Virus record (IMG/VR): IMGVR_UViG_3300005293_000006
Coordinates: 1 to 42,369 of that record
Length of the DNA stretch: 42,369 nucleotides
Direction: 5' to 3' (one strand)
From: a virus
How positions within the stretch are numbered: position 1 is the stretch's first letter; every line of letters begins with the position of its first letter. Under the pieces are notes generated by a model, which was given only the letters and a program-made list of their open reading frames with translations, made no database searches and was not told the DNA's origin. This document shows, piece by piece, positions 33,991-41,424 of this stretch. A program made the position numbers and the translations under genes.

Positions 33991-34168
33991 ATGTCCACCG
34001 GTGGAAACGCTTAAAAAAGTAACGTTGAAAAGTTGCCAACCGAATTTAAAGCCGTTAACCAAGGAACAAATTTTGGAACTTCAAAATAAAATGGTTGAAC
34101 CTAAAAAAACGGATTTCGAAAAAGTGTCCGAATTATTAATCAAAAAAGCACATCGAGTAATTTTATAA
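33974..34168 (+). CDS. Small early protein, 64 aa
   Basis: 64 aa, starting inside the end of the previous gene. Three cysteines near the N-terminus (CKCPPVET ... KSCQ), then a Lys/Leu-rich amphipathic helix. Unknown function. It precedes the large coiled-coil gene by 16 bases. Confidence 0.55.
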   Translation: MATTCKCPPVETLKKVTLKSCQPNLKPLTKEQILELQNKMVEPKKTDFEKVSELLIKKAHRVIL

Positions 34169-34184
34169 CAAACAAATAACAAAC

Positions 34185-35675
34185 ATGAAAAATCAAGAAA
34201 ACGAAAAAAAAGAATTCAATTTGATGCAAGTGGACAACACGCAATTGGTTCACGTTTCAGAATGGGAAAAGAAATTGAAAGAATTGGTCAAAGCGAATCC
34301 TTATGTAAAAATCACCGACAAAAAATCGTTGGCATTGGCAAAGGAACGAAAAGCCAATTTGCGGGAAGCGCGGTTGGAATTGCGCACGTCCGGAAAATCG
34401 GAAAGTCAGGAATCCATGTTGTTGAACAAATTGAAAAACATCACGGCATTTGTGAAAGACACCATCGACAAATTGGTTGACATTCCAAAAACCCCGGAAG
34501 ATAAACAAGACATTGAAATCAAACGATTCGAACAAGTGTTGGCGGATCTAAAAGCGGAAGAAGATGAAAAAGAAGAAAAACGAACCAAGGCGATCCGGGA
34601 TGAAATTGATCGTGTGAAATTGGAATTGGCAACCGTTACAGAAAACGCAACATTCAAAACATTGGGTTCCGTTCAAGAAGCATTCGACAAAGTAAAGGTG
34701 ACCGACGTGGAATTGATGGAATTATCGTTCCTATTTGACGAAATGATCATCGAACAACAAAAGATATTGGATGATAAAATTGAAGCCGTTAAACAAGCGG
34801 AAAACGATCGGTTGGAAAAACTGTCAAAAGATCGGGAAGCAATCATCAATCAAATGATCGTGGATGGTCAAGAAGTCGTGGACGGAATTGAAGCCAATCC
34901 GGTTGAAGAAAGATTGATCAAACAAATCATTTCCGGGATCTTTCAAACGTTGACCGGTTATGAAATTGAATTCGATGCGGATTCACTTAAAAAGATTGAT
35001 GAAGAAAAAGAAAAAGCGATCGGAAAGGTCAAAGATAAATTTGAAAAAATCCACAACGATCAAGTTCAGGAAACGAAAAACCGTTTGGTTGAAGTGCGTG
35101 AAGGGTTGTTGGATTTGATCTTTCAAACCAATGTTTCCAACCATGAAGATAATGAAGCGGTGATCAAAAAAGCATTGAACCAAGAAGTCATGGAAGATGT
35201 GTTGGAAGATTTCGAAAAAATGAAAGTGATGGTGGCGAATTCATGGAAACGAAAAATGTCCGAGTTATCCGCCGACATCGAAAAAGAAGAAAAAAGATTG
35301 TCCGATCAATTAAATGACCGAATCAAAACCATTCAGGAATTAGGAATGACAACGGATGATGATCAAGAATGGAACGGTTTCGATTGCAAAGTTTTTGTGG
35401 ATGATCTTTTCAACTATGATGGACATGAATTTGATGGATTGGTTGAAGAAATCAAACAAGCGAAATCCGATGATGAAGCCGAACAAGAACGTCAAACATT
35501 AATCCGCCCGGACAAAATCACAATGGTTGATGCGTTCGTTCAGGTGAAAAACAAAATAAGCGAAATCGAACCGGATGACTTTGTGACGGAAGGAATGTTT
35601 GTTCATTTCGTTGAATTGAAAAAACAACTAATGGAATTATGTGATTCTAATATCGAAACAATTAACAAACTATAA
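34185..35675 (+). CDS. Large coiled-coil protein (DUF1351-like)
   Basis: 496 aa, almost entirely helical and charged, with long Glu/Lys/Asp coiled coils. The first ~120 residues (KITDKKSLALAKERKANL followed by R-x-x-LRTSGK) resemble DUF1351-type phage proteins found beside recombination genes. The remainder is elongated helix without a catalytic motif. The GATC-free block ends inside this gene near residue 121. A recombination-associated or structural role is possible but not shown. Confidence 0.6.
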   Translation: MKNQENEKKEFNLMQVDNTQLVHVSEWEKKLKELVKANPYVKITDKKSLALAKERKANLREARLELRTSGKSESQESMLLNKLKNITAFVKDTIDKLVDIPKTPEDKQDIEIKRFEQVLADLKAEEDEKEEKRTKAIRDEIDRVKLELATVTENATFKTLGSVQEAFDKVKVTDVELMELSFLFDEMIIEQQKILDDKIEAVKQAENDRLEKLSKDREAIINQMIVDGQEVVDGIEANPVEERLIKQIISGIFQTLTGYEIEFDADSLKKIDEEKEKAIGKVKDKFEKIHNDQVQETKNRLVEVREGLLDLIFQTNVSNHEDNEAVIKKALNQEVMEDVLEDFEKMKVMVANSWKRKMSELSADIEKEEKRLSDQLNDRIKTIQELGMTTDDDQEWNGFDCKVFVDDLFNYDGHEFDGLVEEIKQAKSDDEAEQERQTLIRPDKITMVDAFVQVKNKISEIEPDDFVTEGMFVHFVELKKQLMELCDSNIETINKL

Positions 35676-35677
35676 AA

Positions 35678-36025
35678 ATGGCAATTACAGACACACCAAC
35701 AAAATATTTCGTTTATAGAAATATGCAAGCCAAACACGGGATCAAATTAAGTGAAGATCAATTGGACACGATCGAAGAAATTTATGTTCTTGACAAAAAA
35801 CAAAACATCTTCAAAATGGGAATTTATAGATTGATCAACGCGGTGTTTGCGTTTTTCTTTGGAATCATTTTGTTGATCTTCCGAAACAAAGAATTCACTA
35901 AATGGATGTTTATCGGGATGATGTTCATTTTCTTGGTGTACAATATCATTCAGATTTGGAACACCTATTTGGAACATAAAAGCGTAAAAGTAAAGCAACC
36001 GAAAACCGACGTGAATGGAATTTAA
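35678..36025 (+). CDS. Two-segment membrane protein
   Basis: 115 aa. Soluble N-terminal ~45 residues, then two hydrophobic segments around residues 47-65 (INAVFAFFFGIILLIF) and 74-92 (FIGMMFIFLVYNIIQIW), then a basic tail. Unknown role at the inner membrane. It begins 2 bases after the coiled-coil gene. Confidence 0.65.
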   Translation: MAITDTPTKYFVYRNMQAKHGIKLSEDQLDTIEEIYVLDKKQNIFKMGIYRLINAVFAFFFGIILLIFRNKEFTKWMFIGMMFIFLVYNIIQIWNTYLEHKSVKVKQPKTDVNGI

Positions 36026-36224
36026 TGATTCAAGCGAACATCCGGAATTTGTACGTCATGAAGGATCATCACTTTCCGTTGACGTGTTGGTATATTCAAA
36101 AAGAAAAGACGAACACACAATCGGTTGGTATAATTTCGACACACACAATTGGCATTTTCTTTGTCGGGAAGCCGTCGGAAAATTTGAATGGCGTTATTTC
36201 AATAAAAAAACAGATAAAACTTAA
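36015..36224 (+). CDS. DUF551-like small protein
   Basis: 69 aa, overlapping the membrane protein gene by 11 bases. It contains SVDVLVYSKRKDEHTIGWYN and a C-terminal W-R-Y-F, like DUF551 domains that begin 'vLVY...vgyY...W'. Such proteins are frequent in phages; their function is unknown. Confidence 0.6.
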   Translation: MEFNDSSEHPEFVRHEGSSLSVDVLVYSKRKDEHTIGWYNFDTHNWHFLCREAVGKFEWRYFNKKTDKT

Positions 36225-36227
36225 TTT

Positions 36228-36467
36228 ATGGCAATATCAACAAGACCGGATCTTTCATTCATCACCGGGAAAACGTTCGAAACGATGAATCAGTTCGCCC
36301 AATTTTATGAAGATGCGAACGATGAACAAACACAAATCATCGATAACGCGATCATGCGGATCCCGGAATTGATTTCCATCGCCGAACAAACGTTTGATGA
36401 AAAGAAGAACCAACCCGGATTGGTTTTTAAAATTGTTGAAAAAGTATTGAATTCAATAAAAAAATAA
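36228..36467 (+). CDS. Small helical protein, 79 aa
   Basis: 79 aa, acidic and helical (about residues 17-60), with a Lys-rich C-terminus. No family recognised. It starts 3 bases after the DUF551-like gene and is the last gene before the structured gap at 36468-36576. Confidence 0.6.
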   Translation: MAISTRPDLSFITGKTFETMNQFAQFYEDANDEQTQIIDNAIMRIPELISIAEQTFDEKKNQPGLVFKIVEKVLNSIKK

Positions 36468-36471
36468 CATC

Positions 36472-36552
36472 AACGGCGGGACTTGCAAAATCCGTGATTA
36501 GTTTGTTTTTAACAACATACTAAAATTGAATCACACGCATCACCCCGCCGTT
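36472..36552 (+). other. Structured intergenic element (nested inverted repeats)
   Basis: A perfect 9-bp outer stem AACGGCGGG (36472-36480) pairs with CCCGCCGTT (36544-36552) and encloses 63 bases. Inside, GTGATT (36494-36499) pairs with AATCAC (36529-36534). The GC-rich outer stem stands out in AT-rich DNA. No T run follows, so a simple terminator is unlikely. It could be a small RNA, leader element or protein-binding DNA site. Confidence 0.5.
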
Positions 36553-36576
36553 TATTAATCAACTAAAAAAAATAAT

Positions 36577-36819
36577 ATGTTTAATCAAATACCTATTCAT
36601 GTGAAAGATCTATTCACAAAAAAAGAAATAAAAGAATTAAAGACGGTAACCATGCCGGCGGATTTCATTCGATCATCGGTCAATTCTGATTTGTATTCCA
36701 TCCAAGGTGATCCAATTTGGTTCGATAAGAACGACGGGGTGATCTTCAATTCCGGATCCAAGGAAATCGAAATCCCGTTGAAGTTGGCCAAAAAGAAATT
36801 CCCAAACGAAAACTTTTAA
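36577..36819 (+). CDS. Small protein, 80 aa
   Basis: 80 aa, mixed strands and helices; DPIWFDKNDGVIFNSGSKE reads as a beta hairpin. Unknown function. It follows the structured element by 24 bases and has an A-rich leader. Confidence 0.6.
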   Translation: MFNQIPIHVKDLFTKKEIKELKTVTMPADFIRSSVNSDLYSIQGDPIWFDKNDGVIFNSGSKEIEIPLKLAKKKFPNENF

Positions 36820-36839
36820 TAATACTAAAAACAAACAGT

Positions 36840-37100
36840 ATGCACCCAATTACATTTGAAGGCGTAAACACAAGTTTAGCCAAACCAACCGACATGACCG
36901 ATGAACAATGTTCGCCACTACCGGCGGAAAAGAATGTGGATAATGGCGGTTTCGATTATTTTTTGACGGCATGGATGCCAAACAAAGAAGATTTGGAAGC
37001 GTTGAACGCCGGGAAACCGTTGTTCCTGAAAGTGATCGGCCTTGGACATCCGCCGGTTGCATTGTTCACGGTGAACGATGACGGAACCGGAAATTTTTAA
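36840..37100 (+). CDS. Small conserved-type phage protein, 86 aa
   Basis: 86 aa. The centre FDYFLTAWMPNKEDLEALNAG and the end HPPVALFTVND match a pattern common in short phage proteins. Function unknown; no catalytic residues or membrane segments. Confidence 0.65.
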   Translation: MHPITFEGVNTSLAKPTDMTDEQCSPLPAEKNVDNGGFDYFLTAWMPNKEDLEALNAGKPLFLKVIGLGHPPVALFTVNDDGTGNF

Positions 37101-37103
37101 GAC

Positions 37104-37361
37104 ATGGGAATCATTATCACCATCCTTTGTGTTGCGGTCATCGTGTTGATCATTGCAACAATTTGGATCGCCAAACAGATTAAAAAAAACGATGCGTTCT
37201 TTTATCCACATTGTCACGAATGCGGATCACGCACCGAACGCGAATGGATATGTGACCGGTGTGATCAATTTTATTGTGACAGTTGTTCCGCGCCATTTAC
37301 ATACATGAATCAAATTGATTATCCGTGTTGCGAATCATGTTCAAATGTTTATTATGATTAA
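37104..37361 (+). CDS. Membrane-anchored zinc-finger protein
   Basis: 85 aa. Residues 2-23 form a transmembrane segment (IITILCVAVIVLIIATIWIA). The rest has four CxxC-type pairs (CHECG, CDRCD, CDSC, CCESC), enough for two zinc sites. It would display a zinc-binding domain at the membrane. It overlaps the next gene by 8 bases. Confidence 0.65.
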   Translation: MGIIITILCVAVIVLIIATIWIAKQIKKNDAFFYPHCHECGSRTEREWICDRCDQFYCDSCSAPFTYMNQIDYPCCESCSNVYYD

Positions 37362-37716
37362 GCCGGGAACAATAACGCAAAAGACGTTTTTAATAATGTT
37401 GATTGCGGTGATCATTTTAACGATCACAAACGTCGTAAACCTTTACAGATTCAAGAATTTAAAAACCATAAAACAAACAGAAATGGAAAACAAAAAGAAA
37501 CGTCCATGTCATGTGAAAACAAAACGGTTTGAATTAACAGACGAAAAACGCGGTTGGATAAATGTGGAATACAACGGTTTATTCCATGAGTGGGGAAATG
37601 AAGCCGTTGAAGCCGGTGAAACGGGATTCGGGAATTTCACCATTGGAATCGTTGAAGATGAAACCGGACAAATCCACACAATCAATCCGAATCACATCAA
37701 ATTTACGGATCGATGA
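37354..37716 (+). CDS. Membrane-anchored small protein, 120 aa
   Basis: 120 aa from ATG 37354; a longer frame from 37315 lies inside the previous gene. An N-terminal transmembrane segment (FLIMLIAVIILTITNVVNLY) precedes a soluble beta-rich domain (about residues 44-118) with GWINVEYNGLFHEWGNE. An internal ATG at 37483 would give the soluble part alone. Function unknown. Confidence 0.6.
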   Translation: MIKPGTITQKTFLIMLIAVIILTITNVVNLYRFKNLKTIKQTEMENKKKRPCHVKTKRFELTDEKRGWINVEYNGLFHEWGNEAVEAGETGFGNFTIGIVEDETGQIHTINPNHIKFTDR

Positions 37717-37844
37717 CGTGTTGCAATGATTCGAAGCCATTCCGGTTGGTATTCATCCCAAAACCAAATCCGGATTGCGTATCGGTGTCCGGGTTCCGAT
37801 TGCGAAAATATTTTCAGGTGATGGAATTGATCAACAAAAAGTGA
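37713..37844 (+). CDS. Very small protein, 43 aa
   Basis: 43 aa, starting with an ATGA overlap on the preceding stop and ending with a GTGA overlap on the next ORF. This tiling explains an otherwise empty stretch. Contains three Cys (two adjacent near the N-terminus) and a basic C-terminal half. No family. Chosen over a TTG-started frame at 37775 because of the overlaps. Confidence 0.45.
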   Translation: MTCCNDSKPFRLVFIPKPNPDCVSVSGFRLRKYFQVMELINKK

Positions 37845-37972
37845 ATCAAGACAATTCGGAAAAATTAATAAATGATCTTGATCGATATTCAAAACAATGT
37901 CAATTCAAGTTAAGTCGTATAAGGGATAAAATTCAATGTTATCCGTATAAGAAAAAAAGAAAAACCATTTAA
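37841..37972 (+). CDS. Very small basic protein, 43 aa
   Basis: 43 aa from GTG 37841, overlapping the previous stop by 4 bases. Acidic N-terminus, a helical middle and a very basic tail (YKKKRKTI), which could bind nucleic acid. The same frame extends upstream to a TTG at 37775 but overlaps the preceding ORF. Existence is moderately supported. Confidence 0.45.
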   Translation: MNQDNSEKLINDLDRYSKQCQFKLSRIRDKIQCYPYKKKRKTI

Positions 37973-37986
37973 AAACAAGTTATACC

Positions 37987-38223
37987 ATGAAAGGAAAAAA
38001 AGTCAGTCCGGAAGAAAGAAAACAAATTGAAACGGACAAATCCAAAGAAAGGATCAAGCGATTAGCCGACAACGTATTCAAGGCAATCAAAGAAACATCG
38101 GAAGAAACAAGCGATCTTGGTGAATTCACGGTGTATGAAGTCAACGACGTTTTGTTGCGTGTCGCCCACCTTTACAACAAACGATTTTTGGACACCCAAT
38201 TCGATGTGAAAGATGGTAAGTAA
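37987..38223 (+). CDS. Small helical protein, 78 aa
   Basis: 78 aa, charged helical N-terminus then EFTVYEVNDVLLRVAHLYN. Unknown function. It overlaps the MazG-like gene by 11 bases, implying coupled translation. Confidence 0.65.
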   Translation: MKGKKVSPEERKQIETDKSKERIKRLADNVFKAIKETSEETSDLGEFTVYEVNDVLLRVAHLYNKRFLDTQFDVKDGK

Positions 38224-38668
38224 AGAAATAGAAATATTCAAAGAAGCGTCACGGATTTGGGGTGATGAAATGCAAACAATGATGTTGTTTGAAGAAATGG
38301 GCGAATTAATGCAATCCGTTTCGAAATTTGGACGAAAACGGGATTCATTAACGCACATGAATTTGTTGGAAGAAATCGCCGATGTCGAAATCATGTTGGA
38401 TCAATTAAAGTTGCGATTAGGATCCGACACGGCGGAAACGATTTTGATCATAAGGGATCGTAAAATAAACCGTTTGGAATATGCAATATTTGAATTCAAA
38501 CAAAAAAACAACCTTATACCGGAAGAAAAAACAGATCATGAAAAAACCATGGATATTGAAGTAAACGAACCAATTATTCTAACCAAGACAAAATGTGATA
38601 ATTGCGAATACAGAACAACGGAATGTCAAAGTCCGAAAATTTGCGCGATGAATCATAAAAAAACGTAA
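38213..38668 (+). CDS. MazG-like pyrophosphohydrolase with zinc-knuckle tail
   Basis: 151 aa. The MazG-type metal site is visible: Glu27/Glu28 and Glu31 in FEEMGEL, then Glu53/Glu54 and Asp57 in LEEIADVEIM. Such enzymes hydrolyse nucleoside triphosphates and, in phages, may lower alarmone or damaged-nucleotide levels. After about residue 100 a linker leads to Cys128, Cys131, Cys138 and Cys144, a possible zinc knuckle not usual in short MazG proteins. A terminator follows. Confidence 0.75.
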   Translation: MVSKEIEIFKEASRIWGDEMQTMMLFEEMGELMQSVSKFGRKRDSLTHMNLLEEIADVEIMLDQLKLRLGSDTAETILIIRDRKINRLEYAIFEFKQKNNLIPEEKTDHEKTMDIEVNEPIILTKTKCDNCEYRTTECQSPKICAMNHKKT

Positions 38669-38700
38669 GTTTACAAAGCCATATTATTGAATTAAGAGAA

Positions 38701-38738
38701 AAACCCGGAACGTCGTGATTGATGGATTTCGGGTTTTT
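38701..38738 (+). terminator. Intrinsic terminator after the early region
   Basis: AAACCCGGAA (38701-38710) pairs with TTTCGGGTTT (38727-38736), one wobble pair, followed by a T run. It marks the end of the last early unit. Confidence 0.87.
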
Positions 38739-38783
38739 TGTTTACTTTTAACATTATAAGAAACAATTAAAAATCAAATAAAC

Positions 38784-39053
38784 ATGGGAAATTGGATCAT
38801 TGATCACCGCATCGAAAAAATGGAAACGGAAAAGCGTCGTCTTTTAACATTGAAAAAATCACACCGTTACGATCAACTTAAAACAGTAAATGAAACCATC
38901 GCACGATTAAAGCAATGGAACAAAGAATTGGCCGAAAACAAGCAAAGGAAAGTCAACCAAGGGACGGAACAAGACAAAACGGAGTTGATAAAGGAATACA
39001 TCCAATATAAGAATTCCCAACGTTCCGAAATCCAAGCGTTGACAATCAATTGA
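38784..39053 (+). CDS. Small coiled-coil protein before terminase
   Basis: 89 aa, basic and helical, heptad-like spacing through residues 8-50. Unknown function. It lies between the early terminator and terminase genes, with about 110 bases to the next gene. Confidence 0.6.
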   Translation: MGNWIIDHRIEKMETEKRRLLTLKKSHRYDQLKTVNETIARLKQWNKELAENKQRKVNQGTEQDKTELIKEYIQYKNSQRSEIQALTIN

Positions 39054-39120
39054 TTACAACATTAATTTGATTGAAAAGGCCGTGAAAAATAACATAATCT
39101 TACCATAAGAAAAAAAATGT

Positions 39121-39128
39121 GATATTTG
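39121..39128 (+). promoter_or_regulatory. Weak -7-like box before terminase
   Basis: GATATTTG, one mismatch from TAnnTTTG, in the 111-base gap before the small terminase. I see no matching -33 element, so this is a weak candidate for a late promoter. Confidence 0.3.
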
Positions 39129-39164
39129 TTGACGTATTAACCAAGTATAAAAAGAGAAATTATA

Positions 39165-39560
39165 ATGGCAAAAAAACCATCATTAAACAAGTTGTTAGAA
39201 TTGGCGGAAAAGTACGCCGGTTGTGTGAATGACATCGCCGACGCTTGCAAGGTAAAAAGACAAACGGTGTGGCAATGGAAGAAGGATCACCCGGAATTTA
39301 ATGAAGCGATGTCTAAAGGGAATGATTTCATGTTGGATTTGGCCAAACAGGGTTTGCGATACCACTTGGAAAAGAAGTCCGAAAAAACGATCCTTTACAC
39401 CTTGGATCGATTGGGACGCAAAGAAGGATTCGGAATGTTCTTGCAAGTGACGGACAAATCCAAATTGGATGATCAGTTGGACGGAATGACAGATGATCAA
39501 ATCATCGAAGAAATGGAACGATCACGCAAACGAATAGAAAAAGCAAATGGCGGAACGTGA
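39165..39560 (+). CDS. terS: Terminase small subunit
   Basis: 131 aa. An N-terminal helix-turn-helix (NDIADACKVKRQTVWQWKK, about residues 19-37) followed by a helical oligomerisation region and a basic C-terminus. It overlaps the large terminase gene by 14 bases, the usual pairing. It should recognise the phage packaging site and regulate the large subunit. Confidence 0.85.
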   Translation: MAKKPSLNKLLELAEKYAGCVNDIADACKVKRQTVWQWKKDHPEFNEAMSKGNDFMLDLAKQGLRYHLEKKSEKTILYTLDRLGRKEGFGMFLQVTDKSKLDDQLDGMTDDQIIEEMERSRKRIEKANGGT

Positions 39561-41037
39561 TCAATTGATTCAAGAGTTTAAGAAACAAAAGAATCTTCAA
39601 TGTCAGTTGGCAAAACGAACGTTGGCGCAATTCGCAACCTACATGAACCCGGAAGTTGAAATCGAATGGTTTCATAAAATCGTTTATGATGTTTTGGATC
39701 AATGGATCGAAGGGAAGCGGAAAAAAGTGGCAATCTTTATGCCACCGCAACACGGCAAATCAACAATGTCATCCGTTAACACCCCGGCGAAAATCCTTGG
39801 AATGAAGCCAAAAGCGAAAATGGTTGTTGCGTCCTATTCGGATAAGTTAGCGTCAAAATTCAACCGGGCGTGTCAGGACATCATTGATTCACCGGAATAC
39901 CAAAGCATTTATCCAAACACCATTTTGCCGGCCAAAGGGATCGAAACCACAAACGAATTAAGGAATAACACATATTTCGAAGTCGTTAAACACAAAGGAT
40001 TTTTCAAAGCGGTGTCGATCGGCGGGGCGTTGACGGGTGATCCGGTGGACTTTGGAATCATCGATGATCCGATAAAAGACCGTAAACAAGCCAATTCCCT
40101 AACCTATCGCAACGCGTTGTGGGATTGGTATCAAGACGTTTTTTTGCAACGTTTACACAATGATTCATGTCAATTGATGTTGTTCACCCGTTGGAATGAA
40201 GATGATTTGGCCGGGCGTTTATTCAATCCAAAGAATGAAAAATACAATGAAGATGAAGCGAATGAGTGGACGGTGATCGTTTTTCAAGCCTTAAAAGAGG
40301 AAACGTTGCCGATTGCAAACGCGATGGTGTATGATGATCCGCGTGAAATTGGTGATGCGTTATGGCCTGAAAAACACAGTAAGGAAAAGCACGAAAAAAC
40401 CAAACGAAACAACCCGGTGACGTTCGCATCACTACAACAACAACGGCCATCGCCAACCAAAGGAAACATATTGAAGCGGGATTGGTTCCCGATCATAAGC
40501 GAATCCGAATTGCCATTCAACCCAATGAGCGTTGCAAAGGATTTTTGGATCGATGGCGCGTTCACGGAAAGTTCAAAGAACGATGAATCGGCACAATTGG
40601 TTTGTTCGGTGCATAAAGGAAAGATTTATATTTTCAACTGTCATGGTGTTAGAAAGGAACTGAATGAATATTTGAAATATATCAATCCGTTTATGAAGTC
40701 ATCCGGTTATCGATCAACATCAAGTGTGTGGATCGAAATGAAAGCGTCCGGATTTGGTTTCTATTCGATGTTAAAGACACCCGAACACGGGAACTTTAAT
40801 TGTCGCAAGGTGAATTCCAAGACGGTTTCGGAAGGGAAGTTGACACGGGTTCAAACGATTCAACCAATCATCGCATCCGGAAAAGTTATTTTGGTGAAGG
40901 GTGCGTGGAATGAAGCGTTCATCGATCAATGTTCGAACTTCCCGAACGACACACACGATGACATGGTTGATGTGTTGTCCTATTCGGTTTATGAAAATCT
41001 GATTGGTGATAATGATGTCGATGTATCTTACAATTAA
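39547..41037 (+). CDS. terL: Terminase large subunit
   Basis: 496 aa. ATPase Walker A around residues 64-72 (FMPPQHGKS) and Walker B VDFGIIDD near residues 167-174. The C-terminal nuclease half includes FWIDGAFTES near residue 332 and THDDMVDVLSY near residue 471, which supply acidic metal ligands. It is the motor that packages DNA and cuts concatemers. Length is normal. A possible late promoter follows its stop. Confidence 0.93.
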   Translation: MAERDQLIQEFKKQKNLQCQLAKRTLAQFATYMNPEVEIEWFHKIVYDVLDQWIEGKRKKVAIFMPPQHGKSTMSSVNTPAKILGMKPKAKMVVASYSDKLASKFNRACQDIIDSPEYQSIYPNTILPAKGIETTNELRNNTYFEVVKHKGFFKAVSIGGALTGDPVDFGIIDDPIKDRKQANSLTYRNALWDWYQDVFLQRLHNDSCQLMLFTRWNEDDLAGRLFNPKNEKYNEDEANEWTVIVFQALKEETLPIANAMVYDDPREIGDALWPEKHSKEKHEKTKRNNPVTFASLQQQRPSPTKGNILKRDWFPIISESELPFNPMSVAKDFWIDGAFTESSKNDESAQLVCSVHKGKIYIFNCHGVRKELNEYLKYINPFMKSSGYRSTSSVWIEMKASGFGFYSMLKTPEHGNFNCRKVNSKTVSEGKLTRVQTIQPIIASGKVILVKGAWNEAFIDQCSNFPNDTHDDMVDVLSYSVYENLIGDNDVDVSYN

Positions 41038-41047
41038 AATATTTTCC

Positions 41048-41055
41048 TATATTTG
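41048..41055 (+). promoter_or_regulatory. TATATTTG -7 box before the lipoprotein-like gene
   Basis: Exact TAnnTTTG match 11 bases after the terL stop and 35 bases before ATG 41091. The -33 element is not clear. It would allow separate expression of the short gene downstream. Confidence 0.5.
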
Positions 41056-41061
41056 AAATCT

Positions 41062-41085
41062 AATCAAAATCAAAATCAAAATCAA
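41062..41085 (+). repeat. Four tandem AATCAA hexamers in a leader
   Basis: Four perfect copies of AATCAA between the TATATTTG box and ATG 41091. An unstructured A-rich leader of this kind may assist initiation where Shine-Dalgarno sites are not used; the number of copies could vary by slippage. Confidence 0.8.
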
Positions 41086-41090
41086 ACATC

Positions 41091-41219
41091 ATGAAAAGAA
41101 TTGTATTACTTATCGCGCTGACGGTCGGAATGACTTTTGCGTGTTCAGGTTATCCGGAACAAAACACACCAAAGACAAATCAAGCGGATTTGTTTAGTCA
41201 TTCGACAAACTTTCCCTAA
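41091..41219 (+). CDS. Short lipoprotein-like protein, 42 aa, may extend by +1 frameshift
   Basis: 42 aa. A hydrophobic N-terminus (KRIVLLIALTVGMTFAC) ends at a cysteine in a weak lipobox, then a polar tail. The frame stops at CCC-TAA (41214-41219). The +1 frame continues with well-formed codons to 41364. CCC-U is a site where a proline tRNA can slip +1, and a stop codon in the next position favours slippage. Either the gene is recoded, or it has suffered a one-base change. Confidence 0.5.
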   Translation: MKRIVLLIALTVGMTFACSGYPEQNTPKTNQADLFSHSTNFP

Positions 41220-41364
41220 TCACACCAACGCGATCATCATTGATGTTCAGTTTGAAACTGACTTCTTTTATCAAGCTATTGAAAACAAGATCGGTCAACA
41301 CGTTCATCAAGGATCACCGGGTTGGGTTAATGTGAAATTACAAACACCGATTCCGGGACTTTAA
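41137..41364 (+). CDS. Continuation of the lipoprotein-like gene in the +1 frame
   Basis: An open frame whose only early start is TTG 41137, inside the short gene. The part after 41218 encodes about 48 residues (NHTNAIIIDVQFETDFFY, then a polar C-terminus with GSPGWVNVKLQTP) with codon use like the rest of the genome. The upstream part of this frame looks like shadow. It is best read as the C-terminal half of the gene starting at 41091. Confidence 0.4.
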   Translation: MRVQVIRNKTHQRQIKRICLVIRQTFPNHTNAIIIDVQFETDFFYQAIENKIGQHVHQGSPGWVNVKLQTPIPGL

Positions 41365-41392
41365 ATCCCGATAATCAAAAAATTACGATACG

Positions 41393-41423
41393 AAAAAACC
41401 ATGTCAAAAGCATGGTTTTTTTT
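41393..41423 (+). terminator. Intrinsic terminator
   Basis: AAAAAACCATG (41393-41403) pairs with CATGGTTTTTT (41411-41421) around a 7-base loop, ending in a long T run. It separates the lipoprotein-like gene from the promoter of the 205-aa gene. Confidence 0.88.
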
Positions 41424-41424
41424 G

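Noticed and set aside
36025-36288. 87-aa + strand frame overlapping the DUF551-like gene
   Set aside because: It overlaps two better-supported genes in another frame, and its composition is that of an out-of-frame reading.
37775-37840. TTG start extending the small basic ORF
   Set aside because: It overlaps the 43-aa ORF at 37713, and the GTG at 37841 gives a 4-base overlap typical of this genome.
41062-41085. Tandem AATCAA repeat as CRISPR or origin iterons
   Set aside because: Units are only six bases, directly adjacent and without spacers, so this is a simple repeat in a leader.
41353-41370. Hairpin CGGGA/TCCCG at the end of the +1 frame
   Set aside because: The stem is only five bases and no T run follows. 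The strong terminator 23 bases later accounts for termination.
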